DNA from: Trifolium pratense
Lineage: Eukaryota; Streptophyta; Magnoliopsida; Fabales; Fabaceae
DNA length: 64,000 nucleotides
Assembly (NCBI RefSeq): GCF_020283565.1
Contig: NC_060060.1
Span: forward strand, 72,897,257 to 72,961,256
Direction of reading: 5' to 3'
Below are positions 8,538-19,469 of the stretch, piece by piece. The translations under genes were made by a program, and so were the position numbers. The notes below the pieces were generated by a model. That model saw only the letters and a program-made list of their open reading frames with translations. It was not told the origin of the DNA and did not search any database. The number at the start of each line of letters is the position of its first letter. Position 1 is the first letter of the stretch.

Positions 8538-11150
8538 CTAAACTCTCGATGTGTCAAAGGATATGGATTTGTCATCTTCATCTTTCAATGCATTTGTGAT
8601 GAGTGCCACTTGACGCATAGTTAGCTTGTCATTTGGAGAAGGATTTGTGCATTTCAATGCCACCTGCAACAAGTTCACCATCCTCTCTTCAGAAGCACCT
8701 TGTGTGATTAGGTACCTGTCAAAAACTTCTGCAGTCCATTCTTCACTGATCACTGAATTCACCCATTTAACCAAATCCAATCCATCGTTTTTAACCACTT
8801 TCCCTGTCAGGAGTTCCAGAAGTATCACACCAAAGGCGTATATATCTGCTCTGAATGTGGCTGACGACATATTTCTGTTTTTTATGCTTTTTATATGAGA
8901 AACCATTAGGCCATATTCGCTTATTTGTGGATTCATATTCTTGTCAAACAGAATGTTACTTGATTTTAAGTTGCCATGTGATATTCCACTCTCACTAAGC
9001 TCTTCGTGCAGATAGGCCAAAGCATCAGCTATCTTAGTAGCAACATCTAGTCTGCTCCTCCAGTCAAGCGAATGTCCGCTTTGAGATCCTGCTGTAATTA
9101 AAGGTAAGCTCAAATATTTAGTTACATGTATTCTCTGTGGCTAAATTTCAATTCAAGAACATGTATTTAAGCTAACATTTTAACTAAGTGGCTTATCAAC
9201 AGCTTATTTGGGCTTATATATTAGCATAAGCACTAGATAGAGTGTTAGGAAGAGCTTATGGAAGCAACTTACAACGTGTCTATAAACTATTTTTTAGCTA
9301 ATTTGGATAAACTTTCCCGGCTAGATTATGAAAACAACTTATAGCTTATATGAAAATAGTTTGACAATATTTTCTTTGATTATAGAAATGGCTTTTACAT
9401 TAGCACTTATATAATAATCGCTTAATTAAGTTGTTCATCCAAACGGACCCTCAAATAGTACATATGGTTAAATTGTTTCCATATCAGTTGTTATTTTTCT
9501 ATGAAAAGAAAAGTTGTTAGTTGTTTTCATAAACCATCTTAAGGAGCTTATTGAAATAAGCTATAAATAACTCACCAAAATGTCACGAGTTATTTTCATA
9601 AACTCTCGAAAATCAAAATACTTCTTAGTTCTTACTCAAGTGTTTATATCGTAAAAGAAGCTTAAATAAGCTAAAAATATGCTCTTCCTAATGCATACGA
9701 AAAACGAAAAAAGATCTAGAGATATGTCAACAGTAGTAAGCAAATTTTAGTTTTCATTGATCCTAATTTAAAAGCAACTTAGTGACTTACCATAGAGCAA
9801 CATGAAGAGGCTACCATTTGGAAGATATTCATAAGCCAGAAGCTTCTCTTGCTGAGAACAATAGTATGCAACAGGTGACATTACAAGAGGATGCTTCACT
9901 TGAGCTATCAAATTTATCCTTCTCTCAAAATCATGCTTTGAAATTCCCCAATCCTTGATCCTCTTAACAGCCAAAAGCACACCATTATCTAACATAACCT
10001 TGTATAAGCTTCCATGTTTTCCTCTCCTAATCAATTCAGCAGGAGCACTTAACAAATCCTCAAATTGCAATCCCCTTAGCTTTCTACTAGAAAGAAGAAC
10101 GAGACCTGATGTAGTCACTCCACTTTCCATGGATGTCATAGAATACTCTGATCTCATTCCAAGGCCAGTAAACCAATTCTTTGATCCATTGGAATTAAGT
10201 ATCTCACTAAGCTTTTCACCACCACCAACAACAACACTAGTGTCTTGTGATATGTCCTTCTTTTCAACGTGATCTAATCCTTTTTCTTTATCTTTGGTCA
10301 TGCATTTTATTAACAACTTATAGATCAAGAAAATCAATAAAATTAAACCAATAACTATGTAACCTGAATAAATTGGTAAATCATCAAGAAATTGATTTAT
10401 GATTTTTTCTTTCTTAACAATTGAAGGAGGAGGTGGTGATGGTGGTGGACATGAAGAGTTTGAAATTGGTTTTCCACATAAATTAGGATTACCATAAAAA
10501 CTATCAGCACCAAATCTACCTCTAACGTCAGGAACAGGACCGCGTAAATCGTTGTTAGAGACATTAAAAGCTTCAAAGTTTGAGAAATCAAAATCAGGAA
10601 TCTGACCGGTGAAGTAGTTGTTTTGAGCTAGAAATGATATCAAACTTGTAACATTTACCATATTAGGAAGGTCCCCGGTGAAGTGATTGTCGGAAACATG
10701 AAGGCGCTTCATGTTACGTAGTCGAGGAATCGAAACAGGAAGACTGCCAGAGAATTTGTTACCACTAAGAAGCAAGTGTGTCAAGAACTTGCAATTTCTT
10801 ATATCCTCTGATATAAAACCATGTAAATTGTTATTATTGAGGCTGACGAATTGAAGAGATGTAGAAATGCAAAGAGAAGTTGCGTCTAGAACACCGGTGA
10901 GATTAAGTTCTTCAAGAACTATGCTCTTAATGTATTGGTTGTTTGCAGAGCAAGTTACACCGTGCCAGTTATGAGTGCAAGGATCTGATGTGAGGTTCCA
11001 ACCCCATATGAAATTCTGATCAGGTGGTTCAAGTTTATGCATGAACGTGACAAGGGCTTTTCTAACATTTTCTGATTCTGAATTGGTCAATAGAAAAAAC
11101 AGAAACAGAAAAGTGAGTACTGTCCAAAACCAAATGTGTTTTACACTCAT
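8538..11150 (-). CDS. LRR class III receptor-like kinase, predicted catalytically inactive
   Basis: Two exons, 11150-9791 and 9088-8538, encode about 636 residues. The ATG at 11150 is chosen because it begins a clean signal peptide (MSVKHIWFW then a Phe/Leu run). An LRR N-terminal cap with WHGVTC follows, then about five LRRs, a Ser/Pro hinge, one membrane helix (about 259-281) and a kinase-like domain from about 370. The intron has a GTAAGT donor at 9790 and an acceptor just before 9088. The ATP lysine is kept (LLAVKRIK, about K396), but the catalytic loop reads HGNLKSSN instead of HRD...N and DFG reads SEYG. The glycine loop is also altered (RRGKHGSLYK). This matches plant proteins annotated as probable inactive LRR receptor kinases, which act as plasma-membrane co-receptors or scaffolds. 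Ligand unknown. The frame is fully open, so the gene looks functional. Confidence 0.93.
9089..9094 (-). other. Tandem NAGNAG splice acceptor of the receptor-kinase gene
   Basis: On the minus strand the intron ends ...TTACAGCAG. Using the second AG joins ...LLY-GSQSG..., as in related kinases. Using the first AG gives Ala-Gly (one added residue). Both keep the frame. Confidence 0.75.
9150..9470. mobile_element. Degenerate fold-back/MITE-like repeat in the receptor-kinase intron
   Basis: The intron is full of short inverted AGCTTAT/ATAAGC words and ends near CAAACGGACCC (about 9440-9451), a pattern common in dispersed plant repeats. Similar AAGCTTAAATAAGCT-like words continue to about 9680. 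Clean ends and TSD are not visible. Confidence 0.45.
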
Positions 11151-12182
11151 TTTTTGCAGTGTTGTTGGGTTTAGACGTTTAGTTAACACTTAATCTCTTG
11201 TTCTTGAACTTGAAGTGAAGTGATTCTCTCTATGTTATTTTTGTCTAAACTAATTAGTGTAGTGAAAATAGATGACTAGAAGTGAACTCTAAAGAGTAAT
11301 TAATAAGTATAATAATTAATGAATGAAGGTCAATGTTCACATTGAGCCATTAAAGTATCCAAATGGCCGATACAACAGCGTGCAATAAAAATATTATTGG
11401 GTTGTATTGTGATTTGTGAATGGCATTGACATAACTGTGGAAATGAGCCAAAAGGCAGAATGTAACGATAGGAGCTTTTGAAGCAGCAGCCGGCATTTTG
11501 AAACGGTCATGCTGTCACTACTCAATGGCCTTTTCGTTAACACTTTCGTGAGGCTTTTACTCTTAGTGATTTTTTTTAAGTCAAGTAGTTTAGTGACTAA
11601 ATAAATAAATAAATAAATAGTGTTTGAATTCGAGTCCGACTATATATAATGTGATGTCTCTAGTTAAACTCATCGGAACAGTGAATTTTTTTTATACAAA
11701 GTAAATATATAAGAGTTTAGGCATTTGACGATGCTAAAATTTTTAGAGTGAGTTTGTCACTCATTTAGATAGCACAAAATTCGATGAATTAATCTCTGTT
11801 ATTGCATACTTATAAATAAATAAATAAACTCTGTTGTAGTGTGCAAATGAATAACCTTAATAAGAGTTTTCTATTTTATTGTGTTGATTATTAAATTTTT
11901 TTTCCTTAGTTTTCACCACTAGTATTCAATGCATCGGACCGTCTAATTTGGTTCAGAGGTCAGTTCTGACATCAAGTGATTTCAGTCCCCTCCAAATCGT
12001 AGTTGCAGAGGATCGAATCACGATCTTTCCAAACGAAGCAATACGCTCTAGGTTTAAATTTGTTTTATTATTCACTAAAAAGGAAAGAAATTGTTTTATT
12101 AAATTTAATAAAAATGTAATCTTAGAGATAATGCTATTCACACCACTATTTTATGCAGCACCACCTTATTCTATTATTCTAA
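11151..12182. other. 5' flank of the receptor-kinase gene and intergenic sequence
   Basis: This should hold the 5' UTR and promoter of the minus-strand kinase. An AT-rich TATA-like stretch occurs near 11300-11320 on that strand, which is weak evidence. An (AAAT)n microsatellite lies at about 11599-11621. No gene is seen; short open frames at 11950-12220 look fortuitous. Confidence 0.5.
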
Positions 12183-12213
12183 CTAGAACATCGACTCGTG
12201 CGGTGCACGAGTC
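12183..12213 (-). other. Helitron 3' terminus
   Basis: Read on the minus strand: a perfect 9-bp stem with a 3-nt loop (12213-12205 and 12201-12193, GACTCGTGC arms), then 6 nt, then CTAG (12186-12183) followed by host T. A GC-rich hairpin just before CTRR with no target duplication is the diagnostic Helitron 3' end, and the helicase remnant nearby is in the same orientation. Confidence 0.85.
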
Positions 12214-12345
12214 TGATTAGCTGTAAGATATATAATGATTAAATAAGATATGATAATTCCAATAATGTAAGGTATATGAAAAAAGTTGAGTAACATTAAA
12301 CGATAGTTCAACAATAATTTTGGATAAATATTCATACAAAGAAAA

Positions 12346-13990
12346 TTATGTTATATTACGGAAAACTTCCTTATAGACCACATTCGAAATCTTAGTCGTA
12401 TCTTCACCGTCGTCATCGATGATCAATATTTTTAATCTTTTTCTATAAGTAACTCTTGAAATTGCAACATATAACTGACCATGTGAAAACACTGGCGACG
12501 GAAGATATATCCCAACATGCTTTAAAGATTGTCTCTGACTCTTATTAATAGTCATCGCAAAAGAAATCATTATAGGAAATTGTCTCCGTTGAAATTTAAA
12601 AGGAATTCTCACGTCAGATGGTGTCAGAGAAAATCTAGGTATGAAAACCCGATCACCAATATTACTTCCTGAAATAATTTTTCCTTCAAGAGCATGTTTT
12701 CCCAATCTCGTAATAATAAGTCTTGTTCTATTGCATAATTATAATTTTTGATTCAAATTCCTTAATAGCATAACTGGAACTCCAACTTTAAGTCTCAACT
12801 TGTGATTTGGAAGTCCCGACGTAAAAATCGTGTTCAAAAATTCAGGAGTATGAACATTATCCACTGTTTGACCGTCTGCATTTTGTGTGAGTGGAGTATC
12901 ATAACTCAAATATGTTTTTTCTTCACCAGGAAATTAAATCCAACATATAATCATTTATTGTGTCGACTATTGAATTTTTAGGAGCTAGTATAGCTCTATT
13001 TTGGAAATACGTTATATCGTTCATGTTTTGTAAAAGTTGGGGATATGTGCTTTCAACGATAGAAGCAAGAGGATCACTTAAATTTGGAATCAATAAATCT
13101 GATGGAATGTCAAGTTCTAAATCATCGTCGTTGTCATCTCCAATTTCTCCATCGCCAACACCCAAAACCCATTCAGAAAACAATCTTCTTTGTTCAACGT
13201 TTGCACTCGAAGCACCACCAAGGAGCCTCGTGTTTTTACGCAATGTGAAAACTTCACAAAAATTCCAAAGAACCGAAGAATTAATAGTAGCATGAACAAC
13301 TTCTGGCCTTGTACCTTTGGGTATTACTGGTAGAATTTGTCTAAAATCTCTGCCAAAAACAATTTTTCCACAGAAGGGAATGTGTTTATTTTTTTCATCA
13401 ACAGACTTGAGAATATCTTTTAAGGTTTGATCAACAGCTTCAAAACAGTGTTTGTGCATCATTGATGCTTCATCTCATATAATGAGCTTTGCTTTTTGTA
13501 TTAATAGCGCCAAAGGGCTTTTAGGAACTATGATACATGTTGAAAACTCGTCAACATTTAGAGGAATACAAAACCTTGAATGTGTTGTTCTACCGCCAGG
13601 TATAAGCAATGCAGCGATCCCACTTGAGGCAATTGTTAAAACTATCTCAGCTTTTGAGCGTAATGCGGCTGACATGGCCCTCCAGATAAATGTCTTCCAC
13701 GTACCGCCATAACCATAAAGAAAAAACACACTAGGTTTGTTTTCGTTAACTCTTGTCATGATTATGTCATATACTTTACGTTGCTCTGAAGTCATAGTTG
13801 ACATCAATCTAACATGATCCTCAGCTAATGATTATTTATTATAATTCAATTCGTCGTGTATTAAACTATTTTGTATATCATGAAGTAATGATGTATCTGC
13901 TCTAGGCTTTGAAGGATAATCTTTTAAACTTTTCTCACAACTACGTAACATCATCTCAATATCTGCTAGTGCATATTGTATCAATTGATT
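12346..13990 (-). pseudogene. Helitron Rep/Hel helicase (PIF1-like), C-terminal part, broken
   Basis: Motifs appear in helicase order on the minus strand. YALADIEMML lies at 13980-13950. MTSEQRKVYDIIM follows with the Walker A region near 13720, which reads GYGGTWKT where GGTGKT is expected. Next come the SGIAALLIPGGRTTHSRF segment, the Walker B DEAS immediately after an in-frame stop at about 13473, FGRDFRQILPVI and FQNRAILAPKN. After a frameshift at about 12920 come GVPVMLLRNL and the C-terminal ITINKSQ-like and YVAISRV motifs (about 12550-12460). The nucleotide-binding substitution, internal stops and frameshifts make it inactive. The family unwinds DNA during rolling-circle transposition. 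The N-terminal Rep nuclease is absent. Confidence 0.85.
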
Positions 13991-13991
13991 A

Positions 13992-14173
13992 TGTTAAGAA
14001 ACATGGCATCCATGGGAGAAGGAGAGAAAATAGCTCAAAAATGTATAATATTGATGAAGGAAAAATATTACAAATGAGAAAAGTGAAGTAAAAGATTACA
14101 TCAAAGCCTATATATAGGCATCAACAAACTACTAACTAATCCTCCTAATTACTAACTAACTATATCTTTAACA
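13992..14173 (-). repeat. 3' LTR of the small LTR element
   Basis: 182 bp, TG...CA, same as 16299-16480. The adjoining purine tract is the complement of CCCTCCC at 14174-14180. Confidence 0.93.
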
Positions 14174-16286
14174 CCCTCCCGCAAGCTAGAACGTGTTCAC
14201 AACACTTCTAGCTTGAGATAACTAATACAAAAAGTACATCAAAATAAAGGAAAATACAATGAAATTCGCCGGAATACATCGGCTAAAAGGGCAACTCAAA
14301 ATCTCAAATACAACTAGTTGTGCTTAACCATCACAAGGAAGAAACACAACCCATCAATGCCAACTAAGGGCAAATGCTTAACCATCAAGTAGAAGCCACA
14401 ACTCAAGGCTAAACGACTCGGAGGAAGCAACAAATCAACGCTTAACCACCATAATAGGCAGAAGCAAATCAACAAAGCCAATTAAGGCATAAAGCTTAAC
14501 CATCAAAAGTACCAAACACTTATGACAGAAGCAAAAAAGAGAACGTCAAAAGAGGTCCGATGTCTATAAAGTGAAGCATCAATACTCAAGTTGTGCTAAA
14601 GGTAATTAGCTCATCTAAGGACCAACAAATCAAGGAGAAAGATCAAGTAGCATGGTTAATGGCTAGAGAGTAAAGCATCAATACCAATGTTGTGCTCAAG
14701 ATGAGATAGCACATCAAAAACCAACTAACCATTCGACAAAGCAAGCAAAGATAACTTGCTCAAGGTACAGCAGAAATCCAGCAAAGCCAATAAGGCGAAT
14801 CACTACCAAGGAAACAAAGAGTAGATCAAAGAACTCAAACCAGTCTTCAATCTTCACGATAAGAGAAAAAAAAACTAGCATTAAACATCCATAATCAACA
14901 GTCCAATTGACACTGTTCCCAGAAAAAAGAGAAACATGGAGCTTCATATTACTTCCAATTGGTAACAACTCCTCTGTAGTGTGGCAACAACAAATGATTT
15001 GAGAGCTTTAAATGTTTCACAAAAAAATCAAAGACCATCTAGTCTGAAGTGATGCAAACTGAGACCAAGAAGCAATATATTCACAATGGAGACACTCTCA
15101 ACACAAAGTGCACTCATAAACTTTTACATAAGCCTTGAACCTATAAACCAATCTTGCACAGAGAAGTATCGAACCACTAATATGGTGCAGGAATACACAC
15201 AAACATTGTGCAACTTGCAGCCCATCAATTACCAATAATGTGAATTACCAATTAATTCTAGCAAGGACAATAGCACTAGAAGCCACAAACAGCACCATCA
15301 GGGAAATACAATCCGAAGGAAGAAAAGCAAAAACCAACTACTATCAATTACAAACAAAAGTTTTCACTCGCCTCCATGAATGTAATCACTTCCCTATTTA
15401 ACAAAGCTACAGAGTCTTCCAGAGCATATACTGACTAACGAAATCAGCTCCAAATTAATGTTCCATTTTCCAATATCAATAAGAAGCAACAGAGTTAGAG
15501 AATCACACTATGAAACCATCCAACAAATCATGGCTTAGGGGTAAAATAGAGTTTCTTCAAAAACTCAAGATCCGAAAATGCACCATAAATCTTTCAAATC
15601 AAACAGTCTAACCTTCGACAAAATCTGATGAGCTTGAAAGACAAACCTCAAGAATTGTACATATATGGAATCTTCAAAAGTTTCTTCAATTGCAGAAATC
15701 AACTCAAATTCGTTGCAATTAAGCTTCAAATCCAAAGAAAAGGAAGAACCAAAAACATAACCATGGAAATCCATCTTCAGAGATAACACAGCAGATACGA
15801 TAGAGCAATGAATCAACAAGTCTCTGCACCAACTCACAGAGCCAAAACGACGATCCTCCAAACCCGTTCAAATTTCAGAAGTAACATATATAGCAACAAA
15901 AATTTGTGACAGAAACGGTGATTCGAAGTCAAATCAAGGAATTGAAATCGAATTGTAAAACCTATAATTTGTAACTGCCTCGAACAAGAAATTGAAACAG
16001 GCATAGCCAAAGAATTCCAATCCGAACCCTAGAAATTGGGGAAAGCTAGCACAAAATGATGAACAAGAATGAATCAATCTGCAAACATCACACATATATG
16101 AGCGAAGCAATATCAAGAATGCAATCGAAAACGAAATTGAAGAAGATGATGAATCGGTGAAATAAACGGATAGGGGAAATTGAATCTGTGAAAGAAATTG
16201 GGAGAAAGAAAATAAAGAGATATGAGAAAATTGAATTTTCTCGAGAAAATGCAGCGGAAAATTTCTTTAAGGTGGATACCAAATTT

Positions 16287-16298
16287 GCTCTGATACCA
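16287..16298 (-). other. Primer binding site of the small LTR element
   Basis: Complement of TGGTATCAGAGC directly inside the right LTR; gives minus orientation. Confidence 0.9.
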
Positions 16299-16480
16299 TG
16301 TTAAGAAACATGGCATCCATGGGAGAAGGAGAGAAAATAGCTCAAAAATGTATAATATTGATGAAGGAAAAATATTACAAATGAGAAAAGTGAAGTAAAA
16401 GATTACATCAAAGCCTATATATAGGCATCAACAAACTACTAACTAATCCTCCTAATTACTAACTAACTATATCTTTAACA
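16299..16480 (-). repeat. 5' LTR of the small LTR element
   Basis: 182 bp, followed by TSD GATTA at 16481-16485. Helicase-like sequence resumes right after (minus strand, LIDNQLIQYALADIE across the insertion). Confidence 0.93.
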
Positions 16481-16560
16481 GATTATCGATTAATATTAAA
16501 TCTACAATGTTAAAATCAAAATAATGAATGTGATTAGTGACATGACTATGGTTGTGTTTG

Positions 16561-17998
16561 GTTGTATTGCAAAAAAAAATTGATTTAGCATAATTGAGTT
16601 TGATAATAACTTTCCAAATCACACGTGATAATAACTTTCCAAATCTCACATGATAATTATTCTCTAAATTTATGATCCGGTAGAAAAAATCATTGATCAG
16701 GAAAGACATAAAAATATTTCGTGATGAATAATATAGTCAACAATAATTTTGATATGATATACTTTTAAAATTGATGGTGCTTATCAATTATTGTACATAA
16801 TTTTAACCACAATTGGTATACTTGTCATAGTGGTTGAAAATATTGCCAAAATAAAATGGAGGAAAAATAAATTTGGATTTAGAGTTTATTTGAATGCAGC
16901 CCAATATCTCTCGTTAACCCGCAAAATTTCTCCACTGAACAAAATATTTTCTCTTTTTGTAACCCTAATGCTATTCAACGCTCTTCCTTATCTCCTTCTC
17001 CATACGCCGCCGCAAGCTTTCCTTCGACACCCACCGGCGAGTTAGGCTTCGTTTGGCAAAATATTTTTACTTCCAATTTAATACTTAATTCGGGAGTGGT
17101 GCTTTTATTTGGGGATTCATGATCTAACAACCAATTTTGTTGTGGGGTTTAATAGTATGAACATTTTAGTGTTTTTTTTTTATAATCAAAAATTTATTAT
17201 TAGGGAGTATAAAGGGGTACTCAAACCCTTACAACAAAGAACACTAAACTAAGTGCTCATTGAATTTTTATAAGTAATTTAAGCTTCCTATCTAATTTTA
17301 ATACTGCATTGAGTAAATGTTGTCATGTGAGTTAGATTGATTGTCCATATTATCAAGATTTCAACTTTTTTGAAAAAAAAAGGAAAACAGAGTGAATTGG
17401 CAAAGCGAGGCATTAATTGAGTTTTTTTGCAAATGTTTTCTTCTAATGAATCTCATCTGTGCTATGTTTTAAGTAGTGTTTTCTTTTTGTGGATTTCCAT
17501 TGTTGTTTGTGGTTGATACCCATTATGGGGATAAAAAGATGCAAATAAAATTTATGGATGAATGTCTAGGTATGTTTTGCTATTGAATATATCAAAGAAG
17601 ACAAAAAAGGTCATGAAAGTCATAAATTTCAAAAAGAAACTATAAATTTACCCACCTTTTAGAGAATATATTGGAGTTTAGACGTCTGAAGATTTCATGA
17701 GTATGTAATATGGAATTGTGATAAATTTTGAATTAATACATTTCAAGTCCAATTTTTTTTTTTTTTGAAACCTTGCCCACCTTTGCATTGTATGAATACT
17801 CAAAGTATGGCTGCATTTGGAAGTCATTCATGGTCATTGAAAATAATGTTTAGTGTCAAACAATTGGCAAACCTGGTAACTCTTAGCAGCTTTTTAACTC
17901 TTGTTAAAGTAGCTTATGATGCTCAATGGTAGTCCTTACATAAGGAGGTCAAACATAATATATAAAATAGAGAAAGAGTCAGGTGTTAAATTTGAACA
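16561..17998. other. No confident gene; possible first-exon-like stretch
   Basis: A short direct repeat (GATAATAACTTTCCAAATC) lies at about 16605-16645. At about 16965-17048 a GC-richer, Ser/Pro/Ala-coding stretch (frame with SPSPYAAASFPSTPTG) in AT-rich surroundings could be the start of a captured or decayed plant gene. No start codon or donor site is convincing. The remainder to 17998 is AT-rich with nothing recognised. Confidence 0.35.
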
Positions 17999-18250
17999 CG
18001 TATCTGCCCCCAGGCTAATGATATTGCCAAAGCTGTTGGTCGAGAAGCTTTAGAAATGATTAAACAAGTGTCTATAGGTATGATTCTTTATTCGTCTATT
18101 GTGTTTAATGTTGTGTTTTGATCTTTAAATGTCATAAATGCAGTGTGATTCCTGCATTCAAGTCTGCTGCTGAGGAGCTTTTAAAAACTCTGGTTTATCA
18201 GAAGTTGATTTTTACTTGGAAAGGCTCTAGCCAAGGCTGTTGTGAGTCAA
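17999..18250 (+). pseudogene. Two exon-like pieces of an unassigned gene
   Basis: Between an AG at about 18013 and GTATGA at about 18078 the translation is ANDIAKAVGREALEMIKQVS. A second piece follows an AG at about 18142 and reads VIPAFKSAAEELLK, then shifts frame into GLSEVDFYLERL with a stop. The amino-acid composition is protein-like and the exon borders look spliceosomal, but joining the pieces meets a stop. I do not recognise the family. Confidence 0.4.
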
Positions 18251-18531
18251 TTCTCTTCTCTCATTTTCTCCATTTGTTTTTTCCTTTGCCATTTTTTAAA
18301 AAGCCAAGCCCTTCTTCTTAGAGGCTTATCACATAATGTGCAGGCTTATGATTGTTCGTGTGGCAACTGGGGGAAAATATGCTATATGGTATTTTCTATA
18401 GTAAAGAAATTTGCCTTTTGATAGTTTGTGTTACCATGTATTGATTAAAGATTGAATTTATTGTTAGTTTGATTAAATTTGCCTTTGGATGTGAAATTTT
18501 TGTGTTTCCTCATTTAAATTTCTTTTAGTGT

Positions 18532-19140
18532 CCAGAACTGGAGTACTAGTTTGTCATAGGGTTAGAGATTCTGGAATAACTCTTTGCCCTTCCCATGATG
18601 AGAAATTTTGGACAATTTGGTTATGTCGTATATGCTGTTTGCTGTGACAACTTAACTTTGTTGAGCGATGTTTTCTATGATTTTCTTTTGCTGCTTTTAT
18701 TTGATTTGTGATTGATGATGATACTCCTTGAAATATTGTGTCATTTCACTTCTGTGTATTAAAGCAATAATTTGGTATGGAGTGCCCTTAATTAAAAATT
18801 TTCAAAAACATATTTTTTATAACCAAAAAAAAAAGTATAATTTTATGGATCACTTCACTTTCACTTCTTTATGTATTTCCATAAGTTTATATTGTTTAGT
18901 TTCCATGTGAAGCTTTTTATTGTTTTTGCAATTAATTTGATTCATAACTCAGGTATTTTGTTTTGTGCTTTCTCTAGGTCCACAGGAATACCTTCTGCAG
19001 TTCATTTATGTTATGGTTCATATTCACGATAAGTAGGCACACACTTCAGCTTGCTTTTTAGGAGCCAGTTTTGCTGTTCGAACAATTTAATTACTACCAT
19101 TACCGTGCGCTGATTCCATTCTTGTGCAAGCGTCATCACC
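18532..19140 (+). repeat. Diverged repeat family A, copy 1
   Basis: Starts CCAGAACTGGAGTACTAG and includes AGAAATTTTGGACAATTTGG and GATGATGATACTCCTTGAAA. It matches 25855-26350 closely, with an internal gap, and 27002-27300 more distantly. No coding content was seen. Confidence 0.8.
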
Positions 19141-19179
19141 GTCAACACCGAATCCCTAACTCGGTCTCGTTCAAAATCT

Positions 19180-19330
19180 CCTTCGTCACCAACGCCGTTC
19201 ATCACCATCTTCGATTCATCACCAAATCGCATTCTCCGATTCATCACCAACACCGTTCATCACCATCTTCGATTCATCACCAAATCGCATTCTCTGATTC
19301 ATCACGAACGCCGTTCATCACCATCGTCGA
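19180..19330 (+). repeat. Short tandem repeat with CATCACC words
   Basis: Repeated units of about 50-60 bp contain ATTCATCACCAAATCGCATT and GTTCATCACCATCTTCGAT. The surrounding open frame (19071-19466) is His/Ser/Arg-rich low complexity and is not taken as a gene. Confidence 0.7.
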
Positions 19331-19469
19331 TGCATCCAATTTCTTCATCTTTCAAATCTGGAATTCACCATTGCACCATCGCCGATTCATTCCTGATTCA
19401 CTGATCTCACGTCAAAAGCGTTCTCCATTTCGCAACCGACGCCGCATTTTTCTGATCTATTATTGATTT

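Larger units (their letters stand above)
13992..16480 (-). mobile_element. Small non-autonomous LTR retrotransposon (TRIM/LARD type)
   Basis: Two 182-bp LTRs (13992-14173 and 16299-16480), identical by eye, begin TGTTAAG and end TTAACA. The element is flanked by a perfect 5-bp TSD, GATTA (13987-13991 and 16481-16485). The complement of the iMet primer site (GCTCTGATACCA, 16287-16298) abuts the right LTR, and a GGGAGGG purine tract abuts the left one on the minus strand, so it reads right to left. The 2.1-kb interior has no gag or pol; minus-strand frames such as 15565-15861 match nothing I recognise. It interrupts the Helitron helicase and must have moved using enzymes from another element. 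Confidence 0.92.
12183..16560 (-). mobile_element. Helitron, degenerate, interrupted by an LTR element
   Basis: Defined by the 3' terminus at 12183 and by minus-strand Helitron helicase remains at 12346-13990 that resume at 16486. The 5' end (a TC next to host A) and the replication-initiator (Rep) domain were not found, so the right limit given is only the end of recognisable helicase. The element may extend further into the exon mosaic. Confidence 0.7.

Noticed and set aside
11151..11189. Upstream extension of the receptor kinase to 11189
   Set aside because: The codon at 11189 is GTG, not ATG; the first in-frame ATG is at 11150 and begins a proper signal peptide.
12960..13295. Plus-strand frame within the helicase region
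   Set aside because: Shadow of the minus-strand Helitron helicase, whose motifs are clear.
19071..19466. 131-codon His/Ser/Arg-rich frame
   Set aside because: Produced by a short CATCACC-rich tandem repeat; no domain or splice context.
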